Assembly: GCA_026914095.1 (NCBI GenBank)
Contig: JAPPIY010000335.1
Coordinates: 1 to 8,908, forward strand
From: Oligoflexia bacterium
Lineage (GTDB): Bacteria; Bdellovibrionota; Bdellovibrionia; Bdellovibrionales; UBA1609
Direction: 5' to 3'
Length of the DNA stretch: 8,908 nt
Made by a program: the position numbers and the translations under genes. The notes beneath the pieces were generated by a model that was not told the DNA's origin, made no database searches, and was given only the letters and a program-made list of their open reading frames with translations. Below are positions 1-5,812 of the stretch, in pieces. Positions within the stretch are counted from its first letter, which is position 1, and every line of letters starts with the position of its first letter.

Positions 1-69
1 GGTAGAAATCCCGACAGAAACCCGAAAAAGCTTTAAGAATCTAAAAAGTTTTTAGTTGTAACAAAGGTG

Positions 70-1269
70 TTATTTCTTATCAAAACTTTTTAATTTAACA
101 AAGGCTTTCATTAAAGGCACTTTGAACTTATATCGTTTTCTATTTGAAGGACCAACACTGACTAAAATATTTCCTCTTTCTTTTGAACACAGCTTTCCTA
201 AATGATAGGAAAATCCTTGTATTTGTATTTGCTTTTCCAAAATGTCAGATAAAATACCTACTAGGTCATTAGCTTGAAATGTGCCATTCTCATCTTCAGG
301 AACTCTGCTACAAGCCCATAGCACCTGAGGGAAAATATTGTCTTTAGTAGCTAAAGTCGCTTTCTGATATGCTTCTCTAAGACTTTCACTTGTTTCATCG
401 ACTGACTGTTGAACAGCTAAGTTAAGGTGTCGTTTATCTACTTCTTCTTTTTGTTCAAATACAGCAGACTTACATGAATTAAAACATAAAAGATGAACAA
501 AATGAGGAAAACCACAGGAAAATTTAACAATCTGTTCAATTACATCATCTTCCATTTTCATTTCTGCTTTTTGAAGCCCTGTTATACATATATTTTTCAA
601 TTCTTCATATGTCATAGCTGGTAAATGTATCTGTTTTAGATTGCGTTCAATAGAAGGGTGTTTTCCAATCAAGTTATTAACATTTTCAGCTACACCAACA
701 AAAACCAATGTAATTCCAGAATAGTTATCAGAAATATTTTTTATCTGATCCACAAATTGCATTTGATTAAAAGACTCTCCTAAACGATCAAATTCATCAA
801 AGATAACTATTAACTTTTCTGGAGCAAGTTTTAAACCATTTTCCAGGAAGTTTAACTTGAGTTCGCCATTTTCCATAACCAGAGATGATAAAGAAATCCT
901 TTCATCAACATTATGTTCTTTTGAGCTGAGTCCAATTGGTTGCTGTTTTTGTCTATATGTAACAAATATCCGATTAAAAACTTTTTTCCAAAGAGATTCA
1001 AATGTATCTTGAGAATCGCAATTTAATTTTACAACACAATGATCATGTAAAAGGATTAATTTGATTATATTTGCAAATGAAGTTTTACCAATACCTCTAT
1101 CACCATATAGAACAACATGCCTTCCTTTTTGAAATAAAGCATCCAAACAAGATTGAATTTGTTTATTTCTGCCTGAAAAAATATCTTTAACTTCTATAGG
1201 AGCAGAAGGAACAAATACAGAATTTAAAACCTGTAATTTTTTAGTATAAAATTCATTTACATCTATCAT
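70..1269 (-). CDS. AAA+ ATPase, Orc1/Cdc6-like, with C-terminal winged-helix-like domain
   Basis: A 399-residue P-loop ATPase. Walker A is GDRGIGKT at residues 56-63. Walker B is a hydrophobic strand ending in DEFD at 158-161, with Glu159 as the likely catalytic base. A sensor-1-like strand (ITLVFVGV, 186-193) and an arginine-bearing segment (SIERN, 206-210) follow. The GFPHFVHLL stretch at about 253-261 looks like the sensor-2/lid helix of Orc1/Cdc6-type ATPases. From about residue 295 the protein resembles the winged-helix tail of that group, ending in a basic RKRYKFKVPLM segment. No membrane segment or nuclease motif is visible. The role is unknown: such proteins are usually accessory nucleotide-dependent switches that may bind DNA or a partner, and no partner gene lies next to it. 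It is transcribed away from the men genes and lacks the AAAAGCT word common in the rest of the window, which suggests acquisition. The ATP-binding call is firm; the function is open. Confidence 0.88.
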   Translation of the reverse strand: MIDVNEFYTKKLQVLNSVFVPSAPIEVKDIFSGRNKQIQSCLDALFQKGRHVVLYGDRGIGKTSFANIIKLILLHDHCVVKLNCDSQDTFESLWKKVFNRIFVTYRQKQQPIGLSSKEHNVDERISLSSLVMENGELKLNFLENGLKLAPEKLIVIFDEFDRLGESFNQMQFVDQIKNISDNYSGITLVFVGVAENVNNLIGKHPSIERNLKQIHLPAMTYEELKNICITGLQKAEMKMEDDVIEQIVKFSCGFPHFVHLLCFNSCKSAVFEQKEEVDKRHLNLAVQQSVDETSESLREAYQKATLATKDNIFPQVLWACSRVPEDENGTFQANDLVGILSDILEKQIQIQGFSYHLGKLCSKERGNILVSVGPSNRKRYKFKVPLMKAFVKLKSFDKK

Positions 1270-1323
1270 AGATCAATAACTCTTTCTTTTGGCTTGAATA
1301 AAAGTCACCATAATTTTTAAAAA

Positions 1324-1350
1324 ATTACAGCTAATGTAGGATTATGTCAA
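1324..1350 (-). promoter_or_regulatory. Candidate sigma-70 promoter for the AAA+ ATPase gene
   Basis: On the minus strand a perfect -35 box TTGACA (1350-1345) is followed after 15 bases by TGTAAT (1329-1324), five of six matches to the -10 consensus. A second possible -10, TAATTT, sits at the more usual 17-base spacing. Transcription would begin near 1316-1318 and leave a leader of roughly 47-50 bases before the ATG at 1269. The match is by eye only, and AT-rich DNA produces such boxes by chance. Confidence 0.45.
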
Positions 1351-1429
1351 TTTTTTTAGAATAATCTCTATTTGATGATTTGGTTAAAAAAGCCCTAAAG
1401 TGTAAGTCGGGAATAAATTAGCCGGCAAA

Positions 1430-1677
1430 TTATTTAACTGGAGCTAAGAACATAAAAAGGCTGGCTCTCTTATATTCTTCTGTTTTTCTTAATAAATAAA
1501 TTCTTTCCAAATACTCTTTGTAGTCTTTTTCCCGTTGCGGGCTAAATAGACCAGCCAATAACTTTAGAAAATAATCTTCTTCATTTAGATCAAATAATCA
1601 GACTTGCTTTATCTTACATCTGCTATTTCTCTACATTTTGGCCATTCATATTTGGTAAATCCGTTTATGCTAGCCAT
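1430..1677 (-). pseudogene. Degenerate small gene, about 82 codons, with one stop and one frameshift
   Basis: Reading the minus strand from an ATG at 1677-1675 gives 22 codons (starting MASINGFTKYEW) up to a TAA at 1611-1609. Another frame is then open for 55 codons from just after a TGA at 1600-1598 to a TAA at 1432-1430. It contains protein-like, charged and aromatic stretches such as LLAGLFSPQREKDYKEYL and ends in FLAPVK. Adding one base in the short T-run near 1592-1597 and reading through the TAA would join the two pieces into one protein of about 82 residues. An in-frame TGA lies just upstream of the ATG, so this is probably its real start. I do not recognise the family. It could be a decayed accessory gene delivered with the neighbouring ATPase. 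The alternative is chance open frames, which I consider less likely because the second frame is 55 codons long in AT-rich DNA. Confidence 0.5.
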
Positions 1678-1678
1678 A

Positions 1679-1754
1679 TAAGCTTTTTTTCACATTACAG
1701 CTTTTTATAGAGGCTTTAAGCTCTACAAAAAGCTGTAATGTGAAAAAAAGCTTA
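1679..1754. repeat. Long, near-perfect inverted repeat (34-bp arms, 8-base loop)
   Basis: The arms at 1679-1712 and 1721-1754 match at 33 of 34 positions; the only mismatch pairs A1707 with C1726. They are separated by GCTTTAAG. Each arm carries two copies of the AAAAGCT/AGCTTTT word and an AAGCTT near its outer end. In RNA this would form a very stable hairpin ending 20 bases before the first rsmE ATG. In the other direction it ends one base before the ATG of the broken gene. It is not a standard terminator: the T-run is inside the 5' arm and no T-run follows either end. A weak promoter (TTGGTA at 1652-1657, TATAAG at 1677-1682, 19-base spacing) overlaps its left edge. Possible identities are a miniature mobile element, a REP-like repeat, or a leader or operator structure. 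Confidence 0.9.
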
Positions 1755-1774
1755 ATTTATCACCTGTTGAAAAA

Positions 1775-2533
1775 ATGGAACAAGATCGGTATAAAACAAA
1801 TATGCGTTTTTGGATTGACAGAGCTTGTTTGCAAGGCTCTCAATTTTTAATAAAAGATTCTCTCTATCATCATGTCTGCCATGTCGCTAAAATAAAAAAA
1901 GGAGAGTCGTTTGAGCTTTTTTGTGAAGGCCTTCAAAAATATCAAGTGGTTTTGAGCTTTGTGTCTTCTTCTAGGGCTGTGGCGGATATTGTTCAGACTT
2001 ATCCTGTTTCTCCTTTAAAAAAACCTTATTTGCATTTGGCTTTTTCTCTGCCCCGCCTTTCTAAAATGGAAAACCTGATAGAAAAAGCTGTGGAGCTGGG
2101 GGTGAAAGAGATTCAGCCCTTTATTTCTGAATTTAGTTTTTTTAAAGACAGCTCTAAACTGACATCCTCACGGCAAAAAAGATGGAATAAAATAAGGGAT
2201 CATAGCTTGGCTTTATCTGGCCGAACGGATCGCCTCAACATTCAACCCCTTATTCCTCTCTTTGATATTTGCGTTCCCAAAGAGGATCTGGCTTTAATAG
2301 CCTATGAGGGAAACACCAGCTCTCCTCACTTAGCGGAAATTCTTAAAGCGCATAAAAATCCCTCCGCTATTTGGCTGTTTATAGGAAGTGAAGGGGGTTT
2401 TTCTTTAGAGGAGATAGAAAAATTCACTCAAAGCTCCCAAGCTTTTTATTTTACAATGGGAGAGCAAATTTTAAAAGTGGAAACCGCTTGCCTGTTTGGG
2501 CTGAGTGTCTTAAAGTATCACTATCACTTATAG
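1775..2533 (+). CDS. rsmE: 16S rRNA (uracil-1498-N3)-methyltransferase RsmE
   Basis: RsmE methylates N3 of U1498 in 16S rRNA, using S-adenosylmethionine, in the assembled small subunit. The protein has an N-terminal RNA-binding (PUA-like) part and a C-terminal SPOUT knot domain. Family signs are MENLIEKAVELGV (98-110), IGSEGG (203-208, usually GPEGG) and MGEQILKVETA (228-238, usually LGxRILRxETA). The knot is therefore recognisable but has Gln and Lys where two arginines are usual. Neither candidate start has a clear Shine-Dalgarno. The upstream ATG gives 252 residues. The ATG at 1802 (residue 10, MRFWID) gives 243, the length of the E. coli protein, and matches how family members usually begin, so it may be the true start. 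The stop codon overlaps the ribosome site of the next ORF, so this gene probably heads the men transcript. Confidence 0.93.
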   Translation: MEQDRYKTNMRFWIDRACLQGSQFLIKDSLYHHVCHVAKIKKGESFELFCEGLQKYQVVLSFVSSSRAVADIVQTYPVSPLKKPYLHLAFSLPRLSKMENLIEKAVELGVKEIQPFISEFSFFKDSSKLTSSRQKRWNKIRDHSLALSGRTDRLNIQPLIPLFDICVPKEDLALIAYEGNTSSPHLAEILKAHKNPSAIWLFIGSEGGFSLEEIEKFTQSSQAFYFTMGEQILKVETACLFGLSVLKYHYHL

Positions 2534-2537
2534 GAGG
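2532..2537 (+). promoter_or_regulatory. Perfect Shine-Dalgarno AGGAGG deciding a TTG start
   Basis: AGGAGG overlaps the rsmE stop codon (TAG, 2531-2533) and lies 5 bases before the TTG at 2543. It is the strongest ribosome site I see in the window and is the main reason for accepting the short ORF that follows. The overlap also points to coupled translation with rsmE. Confidence 0.75.
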
Positions 2538-2542
2538 CTGTC

Positions 2543-2731
2543 TTGAAACTGCCAGTGTCTCAGCTAACCAGCCAAGACTTAGCTGATTTGTTTGAAAAAA
2601 GCTCTCTAAAGGAGCAGAATTTTTTTCCTAGAAAAGTGCCCTGTCTTTTCTCATTGGAGACAAAAGATTTTCAAAGCAAAAAACAAGATAAAAAGAGCAA
2701 TCAAAATGAAAAGCCAGTGGAAAAAGATTAA
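2543..2731 (+). CDS. Small hypothetical protein between rsmE and menB (62 aa)
   Basis: I do not recognise this 62-residue protein. It starts at TTG behind a perfect AGGAGG with 5-base spacing and overlaps the start of menB by 26 bases, so it fits a coupled operon position. The first 40 residues are mixed, with leucines, paired phenylalanines and one Cys (about residue 34). The last 20 or so are almost entirely polar and charged (K, Q, N, E, D), like a disordered tail. No signal peptide or membrane helix is visible. It may be a genuine small protein. It may instead be a leader peptide whose translation exposes the menB start, since menB itself has only a weak ribosome site. The start signal is directly visible; a cellular role is not. 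Confidence 0.6.
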   Translation: MKLPVSQLTSQDLADLFEKSSLKEQNFFPRKVPCLFSLETKDFQSKKQDKKSNQNEKPVEKD

Positions 2732-3527
2732 AAAATATCAGGATATTGAGTTTGAGAAAAGCTCGGAGGGGATAGCCCGAATTACAATCAGCCGTCCTCA
2801 GGTTCGCAACGCTTTTCGCCCCCTCACTGTGGAAGAGATGAAGTCTGCTTTTGAGATTTGCCGAGAGGATACAAAAATAGGAGTTGTGATTTTAAGAGGC
2901 AAGGGAGATAAGGCTTTTTGCTCTGGAGGGGATCAAAGTGTGAGAGCCAAAGGAGGATATAAAGATTCTAAAGACTTGCCTCGCTTAAATATTCTGGATG
3001 TGCAAAAGCAAATTCGCTCTTTGCCTAAGCCGGTGATAGCCAGTGTGGCTGGCTATGCCATTGGGGGCGGGCATGTGCTTCATGTGGTTTGTGATCTCAC
3101 AATTGCCAGCGCCAATGCGATATTTGGTCAGTCGGGCCCTAAAGTGGGGTCTTTTGACGGAGGATTGGGAAGCTCTTATTTGTCGCGGATTGTGGGACAA
3201 AAAAAGGCTCGGGAGATTTGGTTTCTCTGTCGGCAATATTCAGCTAAGTCAGCTTTAGCTATGGGCTTAGTGAATAAAGTGGTTCCTTTAAAAAACTTAG
3301 AAAAAGAGACTCTCAAATGGGCTAAAGAAATTTTAAAACACTCGCCTATGGCTTTAAGATGCTTAAAAATGGCTCTCAACGCCGACTGTGATGGACAAAT
3401 GGGCTTATTGGATTTCTCCGCTCAAGCGACCCTTTTGTATTATTTAACAGAGGAAGCGGAAGAGGGGAAAAAAGCCTTTTTAGAAAAAAGGAAAGCGGAT
3501 TTTTCCTCTTTTCCCCGCTGGCCTTAG
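2706..3527 (+). CDS. menB: 1,4-dihydroxy-2-naphthoyl-CoA synthase MenB
   Basis: MenB is a crotonase-fold enzyme of the cytosol that closes the second ring of menaquinone by converting o-succinylbenzoyl-CoA to 1,4-dihydroxy-2-naphthoyl-CoA. The 273 residues align along their length with my memory of the family. RPQVRNAFRP is at 30-39, the oxyanion-hole segments are FCSGGDQ (71-77) and GYAIGGGH (116-123), and the catalytic Asp is in GSFDGG (Asp151). IVGQKKAREIWFLCRQY (162-178) and RCLKMALNADCDGQ (218-231) are also typical. Seven residues before Asp151 is Gly144 (QSGPKVGSFD). In known MenBs a Gly here marks the bicarbonate-dependent class, while an Asp supplies the acid itself in the other class. 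The N-terminus is slightly shorter than in E. coli (285 aa). The start lies inside the preceding small ORF, and menA follows after 12 bases. Confidence 0.97.
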   Translation: MKSQWKKIKKYQDIEFEKSSEGIARITISRPQVRNAFRPLTVEEMKSAFEICREDTKIGVVILRGKGDKAFCSGGDQSVRAKGGYKDSKDLPRLNILDVQKQIRSLPKPVIASVAGYAIGGGHVLHVVCDLTIASANAIFGQSGPKVGSFDGGLGSSYLSRIVGQKKAREIWFLCRQYSAKSALAMGLVNKVVPLKNLEKETLKWAKEILKHSPMALRCLKMALNADCDGQMGLLDFSAQATLLYYLTEEAEEGKKAFLEKRKADFSSFPRWP

Positions 3528-3539
3528 TGAGTTTCTATT

Positions 3540-4568
3540 GTGAGAGGCAGTTTTTTATTTTCTATCTTTCTTTTGGCTATTCTGCCGTTTCTTCTGGAAA
3601 TTATTTTTGCATTTCTCTTTGAAAAAGCTGGTTACAAAAGGAAGAGAGAGAGGAGTTTGGATAGCCTTTCAGAACTCAAGCCAAGACTGTCTTTTATGAG
3701 ATTTTTATATTATTTCATCTTAGGCTCCCGAATAAAAACATGGCCGGCCAGCCTTGTTCCTCTCATTATGTCCAGCGCTTTGGCTTTTAAACAGGGTTTT
3801 TTTGACAAAAGCCTTTTCTATTTTTCCGCGCTTTCTATTTTATTCCTTCAGATTGCTGTTAATTTATTTAATGACGCCTTAGACGGAAGGCAGGGCTTAG
3901 ATGATTCTCATCGCAGGGGGCCTCTTCGTTTGGTGGGTTCCGGCGCGCTCTCTTTTTCTCAAGTTCGTTTTATGGCTTTCTTCTCTTGTTTTCTGGCTGT
4001 TTTATTTGCTATTCCTCTTGTCATTCAAGGAGGGATTCTTATTTTATTAGCTGGAATGGTCTCTCTTTGTTTTACTTATTTTTACACAGGCTCTCCCTAT
4101 TCTCTTTTAAAATTGGGTCTTTCAGAAATGGCTGTGGTTTTGTTTTTTGGTTTTTTTATAGTTTTTGGAGTTTATTATTTGCAAGCTTTAACAATAAACA
4201 GCTCTTTGATTTACTTAAGCCTGCAATGCGGTTTATGGGCTTTAAGCTTGCTTTTAATCAATCATTTAAGGGATGAGGAAGAGGATAAAAAGAGAGGCCG
4301 AAGACATATTGTCACTCTTTATGGGAGGACTCATTCTCTATTTCTTCTTATAATGGGACAGGCTTTTATTTACCTTCTTTGTTTTTACTGGCTGGGGCTG
4401 GGCTTTAAGTCTGGGGCTTTTTCTTTTTTTGTTCTGCCTTTATCTGTTTGGCTGATTTATTTGATTTGTAAAAATCCTCCTTCGCAAAAATACAATTTCT
4501 ATTTAGCTTTTTGCTCTCTTTGTTATATTTTGTTTGGTTGCGCTTGGACTGCGGGTTTGCTGTTTTAG
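3540..4568 (+). CDS. menA: 1,4-dihydroxy-2-naphthoate polyprenyltransferase MenA, with N-terminal extension
   Basis: A membrane prenyltransferase of the UbiA superfamily that attaches the polyprenyl tail to dihydroxynaphthoate, giving demethylmenaquinone. The first aspartate-rich motif is NDALDGRQGLDD (111-122), followed by the RRGPLRLVGSG region (125-135). The second is NHLRDEEEDKKRGRRH (241-256), close to the typical MenA loop. Many hydrophobic segments between about 93 and 342 fit the usual multi-helix bundle. Oddly, the usual MenA beginning (here GSRIKTWPASLVPL, 62-75) is preceded by about 55 residues containing one strongly hydrophobic helix (4-27) and a very basic stretch (KRKRER, 33-38). 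The GTG start at 3540 has a weak GTGAG ribosome site 8 bases upstream and lies 12 bases after menB. An internal ATG at 3696 (Met53) would remove the extension but has no visible ribosome site. Enzyme identity is strong; the N-terminus is uncertain. Confidence 0.93.
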   Translation: MRGSFLFSIFLLAILPFLLEIIFAFLFEKAGYKRKRERSLDSLSELKPRLSFMRFLYYFILGSRIKTWPASLVPLIMSSALAFKQGFFDKSLFYFSALSILFLQIAVNLFNDALDGRQGLDDSHRRGPLRLVGSGALSFSQVRFMAFFSCFLAVLFAIPLVIQGGILILLAGMVSLCFTYFYTGSPYSLLKLGLSEMAVVLFFGFFIVFGVYYLQALTINSSLIYLSLQCGLWALSLLLINHLRDEEEDKKRGRRHIVTLYGRTHSLFLLIMGQAFIYLLCFYWLGLGFKSGAFSFFVLPLSVWLIYLICKNPPSQKYNFYLAFCSLCYILFGCAWTAGLLF

Positions 4569-4594
4569 ACTTTTGAATGACAGAGCTGATTTTC

Positions 4595-4632
4595 TTGTAA
4601 ATACTATAATCACAAAATTATATATGTATGAT
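4595..4632 (+). promoter_or_regulatory. AT-rich menA-menC gap with possible internal promoter
   Basis: The 84-base gap between menA and menC is the widest break in the rsmE-to-menE run and its downstream part is very AT-rich. It contains an exact TATAAT (4605-4610), but with no good -35 at the right distance. It also has TTGTAA (4595-4600) spaced 17 bases from TTATAT (4618-4623), and TATGAT (4627-4632). An internal promoter for menC-menE is plausible, but none of these pairs is convincing alone. No terminator hairpin is visible after menA. Confidence 0.3.
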
Positions 4633-4652
4633 ATATTAAGTATTTAAAAGCC

Positions 4653-5570
4653 ATGATTTTTTTTAAACCTTTTGAGAGCTTTAAGTTATTTATTTCTAAA
4701 TATCAGTTGAAATTTAAAAACTCTCAAAAAGCTGGTTTAAATGGCTGTCTTTTGCTTTTTGATTTTGGATCGGGATTAAGAGGCTATAGTGACTTTTTGC
4801 CTTGGCCTCTCTATGGTGAAAAAACTTTGGAAGAGCAGTTAAAAGATATTCAAGCGGGAAAATTCAGCCGGCGTTTTTTAATCGCCAAACAGCAGGCTTT
4901 TATAGACGCTAAAGCCAGAAGGGAAAAGAGAAATTTATTTTTTTCTTTAAAAATCCCCTCCAGCCACTTTTTAATTGAAAACCTGCTGGAATTTAAATTT
5001 TCAAAAAATATTCTTGCCTTTCAAATCATAAAAGTAAAACTGAAACCCTATAAAATCTTGGAGCAAATTAAGATATTAAAAGAGTTAAGTCAGCTGTTAA
5101 AAAAGGTGAAATGGCGATTTGATTTAAACCAAAACGGCTGGCAGGAGTGGGAGTCTTCTTTGTCTTTCTTAAAAGATCGTATTGATTTTATTGAGGATCC
5201 TAAAAAACCTATTGACTCTGCTTTTTTAGCTGAAGATTGGAGTGTTTTTCCCTCGGCTAGAATAAAGATTATAAAAAGCTCCAGAGATTCTTTTAAAGCT
5301 TTAGTGAGACAATGGCCCCGTTGGAAAAGAGTTATTTTCACACATAGTTTTGATCATCCTTTAGGACAGGCAAGCTCTGCCTTTTGGGCGGGGCTTTTTT
5401 ATAAATATTACCCTCGTTTTTTTGAAACAGGGGCTTTTCTCAATTTTCAGTTAGAAACAGTCAAAGGCTATGAAGTGAAATCCAAAGGGGATTCTTTTAC
5501 AGCTCCTATAGGCTTTGGTTTTGGCTTTACAAGAGCTTTAAAAAATGAGAATTGGAAACAGTGGCTGTGA
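4653..5570 (+). CDS. menC: o-Succinylbenzoate synthase MenC
   Basis: MenC is an enolase-superfamily enzyme that dehydrates SHCHC to o-succinylbenzoate. The 305 residues show an N-terminal capping domain with GYSDFLPWPLYG (44-55) and then a barrel carrying the expected catalytic positions. KVK at 127-129 gives the first catalytic lysine. Asp157 in RFDLNQNGW and Glu181 in FIEDP are metal ligands, and Asp195 (AEDWS) is the probable third. Lys208 in the IKIIKSS strand (204-210) is the likely second catalytic lysine. FTHSFDHPLGQASSAF (229-244) and the GFGFGFTRAL ending (287-296) also fit MenC. The family is sequence-divergent, so the residue assignments are inferred by motif order and spacing, which is shorter than in E. 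coli. There is no clear ribosome site before the ATG. Its TGA shares one base with the next small ORF's ATG (TGATG). The order menB-menA-menC-menE supports the call. Confidence 0.87.
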   Translation: MIFFKPFESFKLFISKYQLKFKNSQKAGLNGCLLLFDFGSGLRGYSDFLPWPLYGEKTLEEQLKDIQAGKFSRRFLIAKQQAFIDAKARREKRNLFFSLKIPSSHFLIENLLEFKFSKNILAFQIIKVKLKPYKILEQIKILKELSQLLKKVKWRFDLNQNGWQEWESSLSFLKDRIDFIEDPKKPIDSAFLAEDWSVFPSARIKIIKSSRDSFKALVRQWPRWKRVIFTHSFDHPLGQASSAFWAGLFYKYYPRFFETGAFLNFQLETVKGYEVKSKGDSFTAPIGFGFGFTRALKNENWKQWL

Positions 5571-5788
5571 TGCGCTTTATCTGCCGATTGGGTTTGAGTT
5601 TTGAAGTCTATTTTGGAGATTGCCCTTATTTCCATGAGGATAGGTTTTTACAAAGCCCTATTTCGCGGGAGCTCCATCTTCTGAAGAACGGGTCTCATTT
5701 TATTTTTAAACCGGATTCGTATAAAAATCCTCTTTTCAAAAAACAGAGTGTTCCAGGGCTCGCCCATGAAAAACACAGAAACTATTAA
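5570..5788 (+). CDS. Small hypothetical protein between menC and menE (72 aa)
   Basis: The ATG at 5570 overlaps the menC stop as TGATG, a classic arrangement for translational re-initiation. The frame runs 72 codons and ends 24 bases before menE. A longer version from TTG at 5552 (78 residues) is possible but would overlap menC more. The protein begins MRFICRLGLSFEVYFGDC and has two Cys (residues 5 and 18), several aromatics and a basic tail. There is no clear signal peptide or membrane helix. I cannot assign a family. Without this ORF the men run would have an unexplained 242-base gap, which favours it being real. It could also be decayed coding sequence, for example a remnant of another men gene, but I see no motif to support that. 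Confidence 0.5.
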   Translation: MRFICRLGLSFEVYFGDCPYFHEDRFLQSPISRELHLLKNGSHFIFKPDSYKNPLFKKQSVPGLAHEKHRNY

Positions 5789-5812
5789 ATATAAAGACAG
5801 GCTACAAGACAA

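Noticed and set aside
1..55. Short open frames at the left edge, ending at 36 (frame 1) and 55 (frame 2), possibly the 3' end of a plus-strand gene.
   Set aside because: Only 11-17 codons are visible and two frames are open, so there is no basis for choosing a protein or calling a gene.
41..55. Perfect small palindrome of the form CTAAAAA-G-TTTTTAG as a terminator after the ATPase gene.
   Set aside because: It is almost all A-T, the loop would be tiny, and no T-run follows directly on either strand.
1679..1754. The palindrome as an ordinary rho-independent terminator or CRISPR repeat.
   Set aside because: No T-run follows either arm, and there is a single unit with no spaced repeats nearby.
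2985..3236. Minus-strand open frame inside menB.
   Set aside because: Shadow of menB, whose protein is unmistakable; no ribosome site or recognisable motif.
3043..3258. Plus-strand alternative frame inside menB.
   Set aside because: Out-of-frame reading of conserved menB sequence.
3176..3379. Minus-strand open frame in the 3' half of menB.
   Set aside because: Lies wholly opposite conserved menB coding sequence; shadow.
3986..4276. Plus-strand alternative frame inside menA, 96 codons and rich in aromatics and Ser.
   Set aside because: Produced by shifting the T-rich codons of menA membrane helices.
5090..5341. Minus-strand open frame inside menC.
   Set aside because: Shadow of menC; no start signal or motif.
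5545..5604. Short ORF from ATG 5545 (MRIGNSGCDALYLPIGFEF) as a frameshifted menC tail.
   Set aside because: menC already ends with a family-like GFGFGF...W..WL tail at 5570, so no frameshift is needed; only 19 codons.
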